A stretch of DNA of 44,891 bases from Reclinomonas americana ATCC 50394 (lineage: Eukaryota; Jakobida; Jakobea; Jakobida): the NCBI GenBank assembly GCA_048213135.1, contig PS015322.1:8172-53062 (forward strand), in the 5' to 3' direction. This document shows positions 22,046 through 33,100 of this stretch, in pieces; position 1 is the first letter of the stretch; each line of letters opens with the position of its first letter. The position numbers and the translations under genes are program-made. The notes under the pieces were generated by a model. It was not told where the DNA came from. It did not search any database and was given only the letters and a program-made list of their open reading frames with translations.

Positions 22046-22504
22046 GAGATGGAGGAAGAGGAGAGGGAGAGAAGGAGGGAGAGAAGGGGGAAAGAGAGGA
22101 ACAGGAAGAGGGAAAGGGAGAAGGAGAGGAAGAAGGAGAGGGTGAGGGAGAAGAGAAGGAGAGGGAGAAGAGAAGAAGTAGAAGATGGAGAGAGGATGAG
22201 ACAGGTCATGAGTGAGTGAGAGTGCGACCAACAGGAGAGAGACTGAGAGAATGAGAGAGTGAGAGAGAGAGAGAGAGAGAAGGATGAGAGGCGAATGAGA
22301 GTGAGAGAGTGAGCATCTGGGGCCTCTTAATGTGCGAGAATGAGGGGAGAAAAGCTCGAGTTGAAGTGCGACTCTCAGTGTGCGTGTGAGAGTGAGAGTG
22401 AGAGTGACCTGTGGGAGTTGGAGGTCTTCCTGTCTCCTGTTCATGAGAGCCTTGCATTTATCTCTTCAACGCACTCTCTGTGAGAGAGAGAGAACAAGAA
22501 AGAA

Positions 22505-22595
22505 AGAAAATGGGAGGAATGCGTGTGGTGCGCGCTCAATCACGTGTTGCGGGAAAATGACGTCACCGCACACAGGACAACTCATGACTTCCGTC
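22505..22595 (-). other. Possible zinc-knuckle exon (uncertain)
   Basis: On the minus strand a short open stretch reads EVMSCPVCGDVIFPQHVIE, with CPVC and a following His spaced as in UBZ4 fingers but without the final His/Cys in the same exon. A CAG acceptor-like site lies nearby. It could be an N-terminal POLK exon, another small gene or chance. Confidence 0.25.
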
Positions 22596-22654
22596 TCGCA
22601 TTATTGGAGAGGGCTGGAGATTCACAGCAACAACTCTGCCCTTTCGTGTTGCAA

Positions 22655-23035
22655 CGCTCCCCTGAGCCGAGAAAGAGGAGCTGACGATGCCGACAAACTC
22701 TCGAGCGACCTCCTCATGGCTGCATTTCCTTGCATTATCAGCCCTTCCTTGACTGCCTGACCCTCTCTCCAGCATTCCCCCACTGGCTGTACAATCACAG
22801 TAAAACACTTCACCCTTCGCTCCACTGAGCCGAGAAAGAGGACTAACTTGCTCCTGGCTGCCTCTCCTGCAGAATAACAGGAAACAATTCCGCCCATCCG
22901 TGCGGCATCAATCCCCTGCGCCAAGAAAGAGGAGATGACGAAGCATCGACGAGCTCTTCCTGGCCAACCACTCCACCCTTCCCTGCCTGCATCTCCCTGC
23001 AGAAAATCAGCGTAATCTACTCCTCCTCGCCTGGC
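22655..23035. repeat. Three diverged tandem repeats after pICln
   Basis: The element CTGAGCCGAGAAAGAGGA recurs near 22662 and 22827, with a variant CTGCGCCAAGAAAGAGGAG near 22916, each followed by related CTCCT..GGCTGC sequence. It lies just 3' of the pICln stop codon (sense strand is minus). Confidence 0.7.
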
Positions 23036-23064
23036 TACACTTCCCCTTCACCTTTCCCCCAATT

Positions 23065-23643
23065 TCAATCCTCCTCTGCATCCTCAAACCGCCCCTCCTC
23101 ATCGTCATCATCACCATCCTCCGCATCCTCCAACGACAACCCCGGTGCCATTTGCAACATCTGATCATAGTGCGCCAGCCGCTCCTCCGCCGACGCGCCC
23201 TCCCAGAAAAAGTCGCCCTCCCCCGGCAACTCCTCGTCGGGATTCAAACAGGCACCGTGACAAAACGCCGCGTACAACTCGTCCAACGACACCGCCACGG
23301 GCGCCAGTCGCGCCTCCACGTAGCCTCCACTAAACGACAAGTCTGCGCCCTCTTCCTCCTCCTCTTCTCCTGCCTGTTCTGCTTCTTCTTCTCCATCGCC
23401 CGTGGTAATGTGGCAATACAGGGTGGCCTCGGGGAACTCGTCGGACGGAGGCGATACAGCGTGCAAGCCAACGTCGCGGAAGCTGAAGGCGAAGGATACA
23501 GTGGAGTCGCTCGTGCTCAACCAGTACACGAATCTGAGGGAAAGGGAGGGGGTGAGAGAGAGGGAGAGAGAGGGAGTGAGGGAGAGAGGGAGGGGGTGAG
23601 AGACAACTTTCAAGTGGACATGTCACAACACAAACACACACAC

Positions 23644-23733
<90 letters not shown>

Positions 23734-24901
23734 NNNNNNNNNNNNNNNNNNNNNNNNNNNNNNNNNNNNNNNNNNNNNNNNNNNNNNNNNNNNNNNNNNN
23801 NNNNNNNNNNNNNNNNNNNNNNNNNNNNNNNNNNNNNNNNNNNNNNNNNNNNNNNNNNNNNNNNNNNNNNNNNNNNNNNNNNNNNNNNNNNNNNNNNNNN
23901 NNNNNNNNNNNNNNNNNNNNNNNNNNNNNNNNNNNNNNNNNNNNNNNNNNNNNNNNNNNNNNNNNNNNNNNNNNNNNNNNNNNNNNNNNNNNNNNNNNNN
24001 NNNNNNNNNNNNNNNNNNNNNNNNNNNNNNNNNNNNNNNNNNNNNNNNNNNNNNNNNNNNNNNNNNNNNNNNNNNNNNNNNNNNNNNNNNNNNNNNNNNN
24101 NNNNNNNNNNNNNNNNNNNNNNNNNNNNNNNNNNNNNNNNNNNNNNNNNNNNNNNNNNNNNNNNNNNNNNNNNNNNNNNNNNNNNNNNNNNNNNNNNNNN
24201 NNNNNNNNNNNNNNNNNNNNNNNNNNNNNNNNNNNNNNNNNNNNNNNNNNNNNNNNNNNNNNNNNNNNNNNNNNNNNNNNNNNNNNNNNNNNNNNNNNNN
24301 NNNNNNNNNNNNNNNNNNNNNNNNNNNNNNNNNNNNNNNNNNNNNNNNNNNNNNNNNNNNNNNNNNNNNNNNNNNNNNNNNNNNNNNNNNNNNNNNNNNN
24401 NNNNNNNNNNNNNNNNNNNNNNNNNNNNNNNNNNGAGAGAGAGAGAGAGGAAGAGACAGGGAGTGAGAGAGAGAGAGTGAAAAGTGAACAGAGACAAGTG
24501 CTCACTCTTTCACTCACTGCTCTCTCACACACACTTGCACTCTCAGTACACTCTCTCACTCACACACTCGCTGCACACACACACATGCACTCTCTCTCAC
24601 ACACTCTGTGCACATTCTTCCGTCCCACTCTCTCTTGCCTCTCTCATCTCATCTCTCTCTCTCTCACACACACACACCTGTTTGAGAGGAAGAGAGCCCC
24701 GAGTCCGCGATCGGCTTGTGGGCCACGGCCCAACCACAAGTGCACGGGGTTTGCTTGCATAAAGACGGCCTCTTCCTCTTGGCCTCTTTCTCCTGCTGCG
24801 GCCGCGGCAACGTCGCCGTCATCGTCGCTGGGAGAGGAGGAGAGAGTGTTGAGGAGAGGAGAGAGGCCGTCGGCGGCACGAGGGCAGCCCACGATGAGCA
24901 T
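23065..24901 (-). CDS. CLNS1A: pICln, methylosome subunit and Sm-protein chaperone
   Basis: Two exons, 24901-24678 and 23533-23065, join in frame to 230 residues, close to the human length of 237. pICln binds Sm proteins in the cytosol and hands them to the PRMT5 methylosome for snRNP assembly. The N-terminus (MLIVGCPRAADGLSPLL) resembles the family start, and LGRGPQ...GLGALFLSN then RFVYWLSTSDSTVSFAFSFRDVGLHAVS matches the PH-like core. The acidic loop (EEEEEEGADLSF), SLDELYAAFCHGACLNPDEE, GDFFWEG and the acidic tail ending FEDAEED-stop are all present. The single intron starts GTGTGTG, contains a long (GA)n on the plus strand and a 701-base gap. The palindrome and the dispersed repeat lie upstream. 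Confidence 0.93.
23650..23733. repeat. (GA)n microsatellite beside gap in pICln intron
   Basis: Long uninterrupted GA run bordering the gap 23734-24434; GA sequence resumes on the other side. Confidence 0.95.
23734..24434. other. Assembly gap in pICln intron
   Basis: 701 N between GA repeats. Both flanking exons join in frame, so no exon need be missing. Confidence 1.
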
Positions 24902-24949
24902 TCGTTTGAGTTGAGAGTGGAGAAGTGTGGGACACTGAAGTTCATATTT

Positions 24950-25310
24950 GCCTTGCCTTTGCCTCCTGAAAGGAAAGACGATTGTTGGGAGAAGCTCATG
25001 CTTGCTTGTGCCGTGGTCGTAGTCGGCGAGTGATGTGTGGACTTTCGTCAAGTGGAGAAGCGTTTTCTGTCGAACTTGTGCACCATCATGCAAGCGGCTT
25101 GTGAGGATATGTGTGTAGGACAGAGTAGCACAGGCGGTTGGTGATGTGCATGCTGCGTGGTCGCTCTCTGAGCTCTTGTGCCTCTTTGATATCGCGACGT
25201 CGACGTCGAGAACAATTCGAGTTGCAAGCAGCAAGAACAGCTGTACGGATCGAAACAGCAACACAGCTGCATGGTGATCACCATCATAGTGAGCACCACA
25301 AACTGAGACA
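24950..25310 (-). repeat. Dispersed composite repeat upstream of pICln
   Basis: Shares with 6720-7180 the acceptor-like block (CCTTTCAGGAGGCAAAGG on the minus strand near 24960), the segment CTCGCCGACTACGACC, the palindrome and the block CAGCTGTGTTGCTGTTTCG. The order differs: here the CAGCTGTG block is farthest from the ATG and the acceptor-like block nearest (about 60 bp away). Confidence 0.6.
25196..25207. promoter_or_regulatory. GACGTCGACGTC palindrome, copy 3
   Basis: 295 bp upstream of the pICln ATG at 24901; identical to the copies at 2272 and 6861. Confidence 0.45.
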
Positions 25311-27139
25311 CCAAGGTACCACCTGTTCAAGCCACCACCGATATGAGCCTCACCAACAACATGACAAGCTCTCTTCTGTTTCAACCACGTCACACCTCCA
25401 CTGCTTTTGCTTTGCCTGCTTCACGGATCCGGACCCGGCTTTGCTTTGTTTGCCTGGCTTATGGCCTTTTCCCGAATTCGATGTGCCGTGTACGATCGCA
25501 GAAAACGCTATGCGGCTATGTAAGTGCGTCAAATCCACCGCTCACCCACGCTGTATGCGGTGAGAAGATGGCAGTTCTCAACTTGTTCTGAGCTCCGCGA
25601 GCGAACACACACACACAAGGAACCTGCTGCTGCCTCAAGATTGGTGTCTGTGTTGATGTTTTGGATATGGTTGAACTTGGTCATCAAGACAGCTGTTGCT
25701 TGTTTGTACATGTTGGTGAACGAAGAATTCGAAATGTTCAAGCAAACCGAATTTATACGGACGCAGAACAGCACTGCCTGTGCCCCATACGCAGCATATC
25801 CGGTTAACGGTCCACTAGCATGTCTACGCAGGGGGAGGCTGACAGTCGCTTCCTGCATTTTTCATACGTTCGGACTCCCGGCTCTCGATTTGGAATGAGG
25901 CCGGTAATCTCTGCCAAATATGGACAACGGAACATTCATTCGTATCACGCGCCGCTTGCTTGTCTGTGTTCACCACCGCCAAGCACGCAGCGTGCATCAC
26001 GTGTCTCACCACGCATCGCGATGTCGCTTCTCAATCACGCATGCAATTTGGTCAATTTGCACACAAAGGTCCTCTCCCGGCCACAGCGAACTGAGCATGC
26101 AGGGGCGTGCACGCTCCGCTCCTGCAGCCGAAACATGGGCTGTCACACTGTCCTTGGAGATCGTGTGCACATCGGACATGCATATCCGGATCCGCAGCGC
26201 AGGCGTTTACTTTTTCAAATCCGAAACCGAACAACACACCGCACTCTTCGTCTCTCGCGAAGCGCATGATCGGCCTCTTCTCACCACTACTGCTCACATG
26301 CGGACGCCTCCACCTGCAACATAAAGCAGGCACGAATATTCGCAGCGCAAATCTGTGCGATATTTGCGTGGCCGGACACGCAAAAATGAGAGCTGTTTAG
26401 AGTGAATCCGCGAGTCATAATATCGAACAGTTTTCATTTCTTCCTCGCCTTCCTCGGTGAGCTCACCACGCAGCACACATAAACGCACTCTCGCGAAGAT
26501 GGAGAGGGAAGATGCATGCAGCAGTCGCCTTGTCTCTATCTCTTCTTTGTTCTCTCCCTCTCACTCTCACTGTCTCTGTTGTGCGTTGAGCGAGGCGCTC
26601 GGAATGCACTTGCTCTGAGTGATGCAGCGCAGACTCTGCACACATACTACTCCACACAGAGTGAGAAAGAAACACGCGCAAAACAGAGTGTCTCATGCTG
26701 CGAAATGCATGTTCTTTAGCTCCTCCGGCTTGGTTTTCTGTCTCTCCGTGTTCGATTGCGCATCTGCGTCCTCCTCTGCGTTGCACACTGCTCTTCACCA
26801 ATGCCTCATGTGTGTGCGTGAGTTCTCTCTTAGTGTGTGCGTCTATGTGCCTGTAGTAAGAGGGCGCTTTTGCATGTCTCATCATTATCGATATCACTGA
26901 CTCTCCTGTCTATCTCTCTGAGTCATTGAGTTGCATGGCGTGTCTGTCTCTGTAGTGATGGTGTGTGTGACGTGTGTGGCGTGTGTGCGTGCGTGTGTGC
27001 GTGTGCGCGCGTGTGTGAGTGTGTCCCCCCTGTTTTGGTCGCCTCTCGATATCTCCGTCTGCACATCGCTCCCCTCTTGACTGACTGACTGTTTATTGAC
27101 TTGTGCATGTGTGTATGTGTGTGTGTGTCTGCACAGGTC

Positions 27140-30100
27140 ATGCGCTGGCTGCTCTCCATTGCGTGCGTGCTCCTTTTTGGCGCACTTCTCTTGGCGTGCG
27201 CAGGTGAGTGCACATGCAAATGATCAAGAGAGAGCGAGTGAGTGTGAGCGTGTGTGCTAGAGAGTGTGTCTATGTCTGTTTGTCTGTTTGTGCGTGCGAT
27301 GCATTCTAAACGCCTTCCCTGCTCATGCGCTTCTGTATTCTGAAATTGGACAGTGCGTTTTCCGTGTTTTCTTCGTGCCCGCTCACTCTTTTGCACTCAA
27401 GACACTGTTGCACACCCTCTTTCGCACGCTCTATAGATGCCACCCTCTTCTGTGTTTTCATGATCGCAAATATTTTACATAACAGTCGACTAGTCACTCT
27501 TTCCTTTTCTCTCACTCTCACTCCCGCTCACTCCTTGCTTCCCTGCCTTCACTCTCTCCTCTCCTCTCTCACTTACTCCTATTTTTCCGACCTCGACATG
27601 CAGTTCTGTCCCCCCTGTTTTTGCACTCACTCCATTTGACAATGCAGACGCGCAAACGACTGCCTTTGCACCCGGCTCCTCGAGTGCTCCCGAGCAGTTC
27701 CAGATCATCAAGGCTGTGGGCGAGGATGGTTTGTGCACTCTCACTCACTCACTCACTCACTCACTCACTCACTCACTCACTCACTCACTCACTCACTCAC
27801 TCACTCACTCACTCACTCACTCACTCACTCACTCTCTCACTCTCTCACTCTCTCTCACACACACTCTCACTCACTCACACTCTCTCTCTCCCTCTCTCCT
27901 TCCCTCCCTTCATCACTCACTTCCTCACTCACTCACTCTCTCACTCACTCACTTACTCACTCAGTCACTCACTCACTCACTCACTCACTCACTCACTCCT
28001 TCCCTCACTCACTCACTCACTCACTCACTCACTCACTCACTCACTCGCTCACACACTCACACACTCACTCCCTCCCTCACTCACTCACTCACTCACTCAC
28101 TCACTCACTCACTCACTCACTCACACACACACACACACACACTCTCTCACACACTCACTCCCCACTCACTCACTCACTCACTCCCTTCCCTCCCTTCCCT
28201 GCCTCCTTCTCCCTCCCTCCCTCCCTTCCCTCCCCCCCTCCCTCCCTCACCATCTCCCTCTCCGCTCTCCCTCTCCTTCCACAGACCTCGACACCTCCGC
28301 CCCGACTGGCTCACAGTCGGCCATCTGGGTCAACTGGACCAACCCCATCAACCAAGGCAACTCGCCGCCCTCTGAGTTTGGTGTCGACGTGAGCAGCGCG
28401 ACTGGCACCACCAAGTACACTGTTGCGTGTGCATTCTCTCCTCCTTCACTCTCCCTTTACTCTGCTCACTCCTCCTCTCCTTCTCCCCTCCATCAACAGT
28501 GCTCGTCGGTCAACGCCATTGCGGCCAACGGCGGCCCTGCCACTGGCGGCGCCGGCTGCTACGGCATGATTCTGCGCTACTTTGACCAGAACATCCAGGA
28601 GGGCGTGCAGTACACCATCGCTGTTGCGTCCCTTCTCCCCCCTCTCCCACTCTCCCTCCTCCCTAATCTCATCTCCCTTTCCCACCACGAACAGGCCTAC
28701 GCGGTCAACGCCTACGGTGAGGGCGTCCGCACGTCGTCGCAAGCCGTGACGGTGCCGCTCGCTGGCACTCCGCGTCAGCCGACCAACCTGGCCATCAGCT
28801 ACACCTCGGCCACGTCGTTTGTGCTGTCGTTCTACCCGCCCATCAAGCTCGGTCAGACTGGCGCCACCGGCAATGTCGGCAACTTCAACCAGCTGCAGGA
28901 TCCCTACTTCCAGGTGCAGATCCGCAGCTCGACTGGCACCTCGCAGACCGCTTGGGCGCTGGTGACCTACTACTCCGAGATCATTAACGGCAGCAACGCC
29001 AATGCGGCCACGCAGCCGTTCAACGCTACTCCGTTCACGCAGCAGACGTGCGTGGTGTCTGGCACTGGTGCCACTGCTTCGGCCGGTCTGCTGAAGGCCA
29101 GTACCGGCTACGTGGTGCGCGTGCGCGCTGTGGGCCAGTGGGGCTTTGGCCCGTGGAGCTCTGTTGCGTCTGGGGGATATGCATTTGTGCAGGAAAGAAA
29201 AGAGACAACCACAGAGGCAGTTCTTCTATCGAATAGGCCATGTCTCCCCTCATTCTTGTGTCTCGCGCTGAGACGCGGCCCTGCCTCCCTCCCTTCTGGG
29301 TGGAATCATGTTCCTCGACGCCTCTCGTTTCTCTCTCCATTGTTGTCTGTAACACCTCTGGCGATACTGTAATCGCGTCTCGCGTTACACGCCTCCTCTC
29401 TTCTTCGTGTGACGACTCAAGTCTGCTGTGCCATCACGTTCCTTGACACCTCTCATTGTATGCGTGGCACTGAGCGATTATGAGTCGTGGCGCATGATTC
29501 TCTCCATCGTCACTTCGTGTTACATCTCAGGCTCCTATCTCTTCTTCCTTCACTCTCTCTCTCTCTGTCTGTCTCTGTCTGTCGCTCTCTCTCTCTCTGT
29601 CTCTCTCTGTCTCTCTGTCTCTCTTTCTCTCTCTCTGTCTGTCTCTCTCTCTGTCTGTCTCTCTCTCTGTGTCTCTCTCACTCTCTCTCTCTCTCTCTCT
29701 TTGTACGCGACATCTCAGTCTCTACTGCAATCGTGTTCCTTGGCATTTCGCTTTCTCCCTCATGCGTCCTTTCTCATCCCACTCTCATCCTTCCCCCTCT
29801 ATTTCCCCCTCTCCTTCCCCCCTCCTTCCCCCCTCTCCTTCCCCCTCTCCTTCCCCCTCTCCTCCGCGCAGTCCGCCACGGTAACCACCCAAGACGGCAA
29901 ACAGTCGCCGGACAAGGTCCTTCTGCCCACCATCAAGGCTGCGGCCTCTGACGGCGCTCTGATGTCGTGGGTCTCTCCTCAGCTGACTGGCGGAGCCATC
30001 ACCGGCTTCAAGGTGGAGGCTGCAGCCTCGAATGATGGAGTCAATCCACTGTACAACGCCTTTGGCGCCACGTTCACAGGCTCGCCGGTGACCGACTCGG

Positions 30101-33100
30101 CGGTTGGCCGCGTGTTCGGCGGACACATTCTGATCTCCAAGCTGGCGACGACCAACATTACAAAGTACCGCATCCGCGTCACTGCGGTGAACGCCACCGG
30201 TGACGGCACGGCTGCGCTGGACCTGGGCGCGCAGCGGGAAATCACGCTCGACACCTCGGCCAATCCGACTCTCACGACCGCACCGGTGTTGGTGGCTTGC
30301 TGGTCGGTGGGTTCCAGCACGACCATCAACTGCCTCGCCAACACTACTGCTGCCACGCTCATTGGCAACGGCGGCTTTGGTACGTCGCCGTACACATTTT
30401 TGCCCAACGGCATCACTGGCGCCATGCAGAGCGCGTTGTCGATGGGTGCCAGCGACCTGTTTGGCACGTTGACCTTTTCCGCCACCACGGGAGGTACCGT
30501 GCAACTGCAGGCGGCCAATCTCTCTGGTGGCACTGTCGCCGCTGACATTGCCTTTGCTACTTCGGTGGGAGTGACCGTTCCCACCGGTGCCGTCTGGTAC
30601 AACCGCTCTGGCACGGTCGTGACCGACCTCAATGCCTTTGTCACCGTCGGCGTCAACTTTGTGGTGCTCAATGTCGGCTCGCCGACGACTCGTGGTGTGG
30701 TGACGGCAGACGCCACTGGTACGACTCTCGGTGCCGTGAATGCCATTGCCTTTGTCGCTGGCACCACTGCTGGCAACAACGGTACGAATGCCGCCGACTT
30801 TCAATATCTCAGCGGCGCCAGCTCAACAACTGCCTTGTCGGCCTCGCGCTTCGTGGTGGCCATTCGCGGTACTACGTCAGCGGCCAACACCACCTTTGGC
30901 GTCAACTACACGCTGGTCGCCAGCGGTACTCAGACGCCTTTGTACTGCTGCTCGAGCAACGCCGGTCAGTCCGACGCCGCTGATGGTGGCGTCCTCCGTG
31001 TCACGTTCACTGGCGGCACTGCGTACCGCAAGGTTTTTGCGGGTTGCCCCACAACCGGTGCCGGTGGCACGGGTGCAACAGTTGACGTGACTGTTTCTTC
31101 CGGCGGAACGATTGTCGTTGTCGCACTCAATGTTGGCGGAACCGGATACGCGGCGAGCAGTATGGCCGTGGCCTTGACTCTGACTGGTGGTGGATGCACG
31201 AGTGGAAGCGCAACTCTGCCGTCTCCTGCCGGCACTGAGGCTACATTCACTGCGACGACGGACGCTGGTGGCGTTGTCACAGCTGTCACTATGAATGGTG
31301 CTGGTTCTGGATACGGAGTCTCCTCCAACTACACTGGCGTTCCGGTTAACGAGGCCGGTGGCGCCACTCTGAGCCTCACGGTCGACGGAGGTGGTGCGAT
31401 CTCCAACGTCGGTGTGACGGCACAGGGCACTGGCTACGCAGCCGCTGCCACTCTCTCCCTCAACCCTGCCGCAAACACAATCGATGCCACTGGCGCTGGT
31501 GCTTTCGTGGGTACCATTGCCACCATCAACAGCGCAGCCACTGCCTCTGGCGCCGGCGACAACGTTGCTGGCGTCTTGGGTGCCGCCAACTCGATCTCCG
31601 TCATCGACATCACCGACACCTCGCTGACCTTTGTTATCAACATCACCGCCGGCGGTCAGTATATTGCCAAGCAGGCCAATGTTGATGCCTCGTCGGCCGC
31701 CAGCGCCTACGCTTTCAAAGCCACTGGCACTGCCAACGTGCGCGGCGTCGCTGTCGCATCGGGCCTCACAGCCACCGCCAACAGCAACCAGCCCGCCTCT
31801 GGTCATCTGACCGGCTGGCAGGTCACCCTCTCTGGCCTCCTCCCCGGCCGCCAGTACTGGCCGCAGGTTTCCTTTTCAGTCACCAACAGCGCCAGCACCA
31901 ACGCTTCTGTTGCCGCCTCGCCGACTGCTGCCGCCAACTTCTGGACGGCCACCAGTTGCGCACCGCTCACTTTCTCTTTTTTTCCTCTCACTCATTGGTG
32001 AGCTCACACTTCCTTCTGCCTTCCCTCAAAATAGACCGCGGTGCAATCGCCACCTCCGGCACCAACGCCATTTACTACATTGGCAGCATCCAGGCCACCA
32101 TCTGGCTGCAGCTGCCGACTGACCTCGTCGGCCAGGGCGGTCTCTCCACCAACGCCTCGGTCGGCACTGGCGCTAACCAGTTCAAGGACATCAACACCTC
32201 GCTCACTGTGCAACAGACGACCAACCTCCCCACCAACATTACTGCCTACCGTGCGTTCCTCCTGACCGAGGCTGGTCCCACTACTGTTACTTCTGGTGAT
32301 GCCGGCTCGTCTGGCACGTGGCGCGGCTACACGCTGAGCGCGCTCGCGGCCGCCAGCGCCAGCGTCGGACAGGGCTACACCATCAACGTGTGGACCGAGT
32401 CGCAAGTGAACCGCTCGGCCACCGCCTATAGCACCAGTCTGACCACCAGTGGATCTGACAACACCAAGGTGTCGACTGCAGCGCCGACCCTGTCGTCGAA
32501 TCTGCGCTACATCACGTCGACGTCGGCGTGGGTGGAGTGGGAGGGTGTGGCGGCCAATGTGGGTGTGATTCTTGTTGGTGGTGCCGGTCCGTCGTGGTAC
32601 GTCAAGTCGGACTGCGGCGGCACGGTGACGGTGGCCACCACCATTGGTGACCTGACCGACTTTGGTATTGCGGCCGGCAGCTCAAGTACGTCGCGCAACC
32701 GTGTGCTCGTCAAGGTCACCGGCCTGACCGGCACCAGCTGCACCATCTCGACTGCCTACAACAACGGCACCGCGGCTCCGACAGCCAATGGTGCCAACCT
32801 GACCTTCTCGACCGCCATTACTGTGACTCTGGCGTCCGGTGCACCGGCCACGCCGACTGCCTACACGGTCGCTCCGTACACTGGCTCCGTGGACCAGGTC
32901 ACTTCGACGTCGTTTGTCGTCGCCTTCAACTACCCTGCCACCTTTGGCATCGGTGACACTGGCGCTGCGCCGACGGCCGCCTACACGGTGACCAACGCGA
33001 GCACTGACCAGCCTGCCATCGTCGGCGCCACGACCACCGGCGCTGTGCTCACCACCTCGTTCTACGGCTTGTTCCCGTACAACTCTGGCTTCTACCAGCA

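Larger units (their letters stand above)
20930..23064. other. Region upstream of known POLK exons, downstream of pICln
   Basis: Expected to hold the N-terminal POLK exons, but none was firmly recognised. It contains CT/GA simple sequence, a two-copy repeat next to a 374-base gap (21672-22045), a possible zinc-finger-like exon near 22505-22590, and three diverged repeats after 22650. Confidence 0.5.
24902..27139. other. Divergent intergenic region between pICln and the FN3 gene
   Basis: 24950-25310 holds the dispersed repeat. From 25311 to about 26900 I find no supported exon, RNA gene or repeat. From about 26900 there is GTGTGCGT-rich simple sequence up to the FN3 start. Presumed bidirectional promoter region. 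Confidence 0.6.

Noticed and set aside
22509-22560. Plus-strand start MGGMRVVRAQSR followed by a GTTGCGGG donor-like site
   Set aside because: No downstream exon on the plus strand continues it before the convergent pICln gene.
27716-28392. Open frames of repeated Ser-Leu-Thr-His through the TCAC array
   Set aside because: Simple-sequence translation inside an intron with good donor and acceptor.
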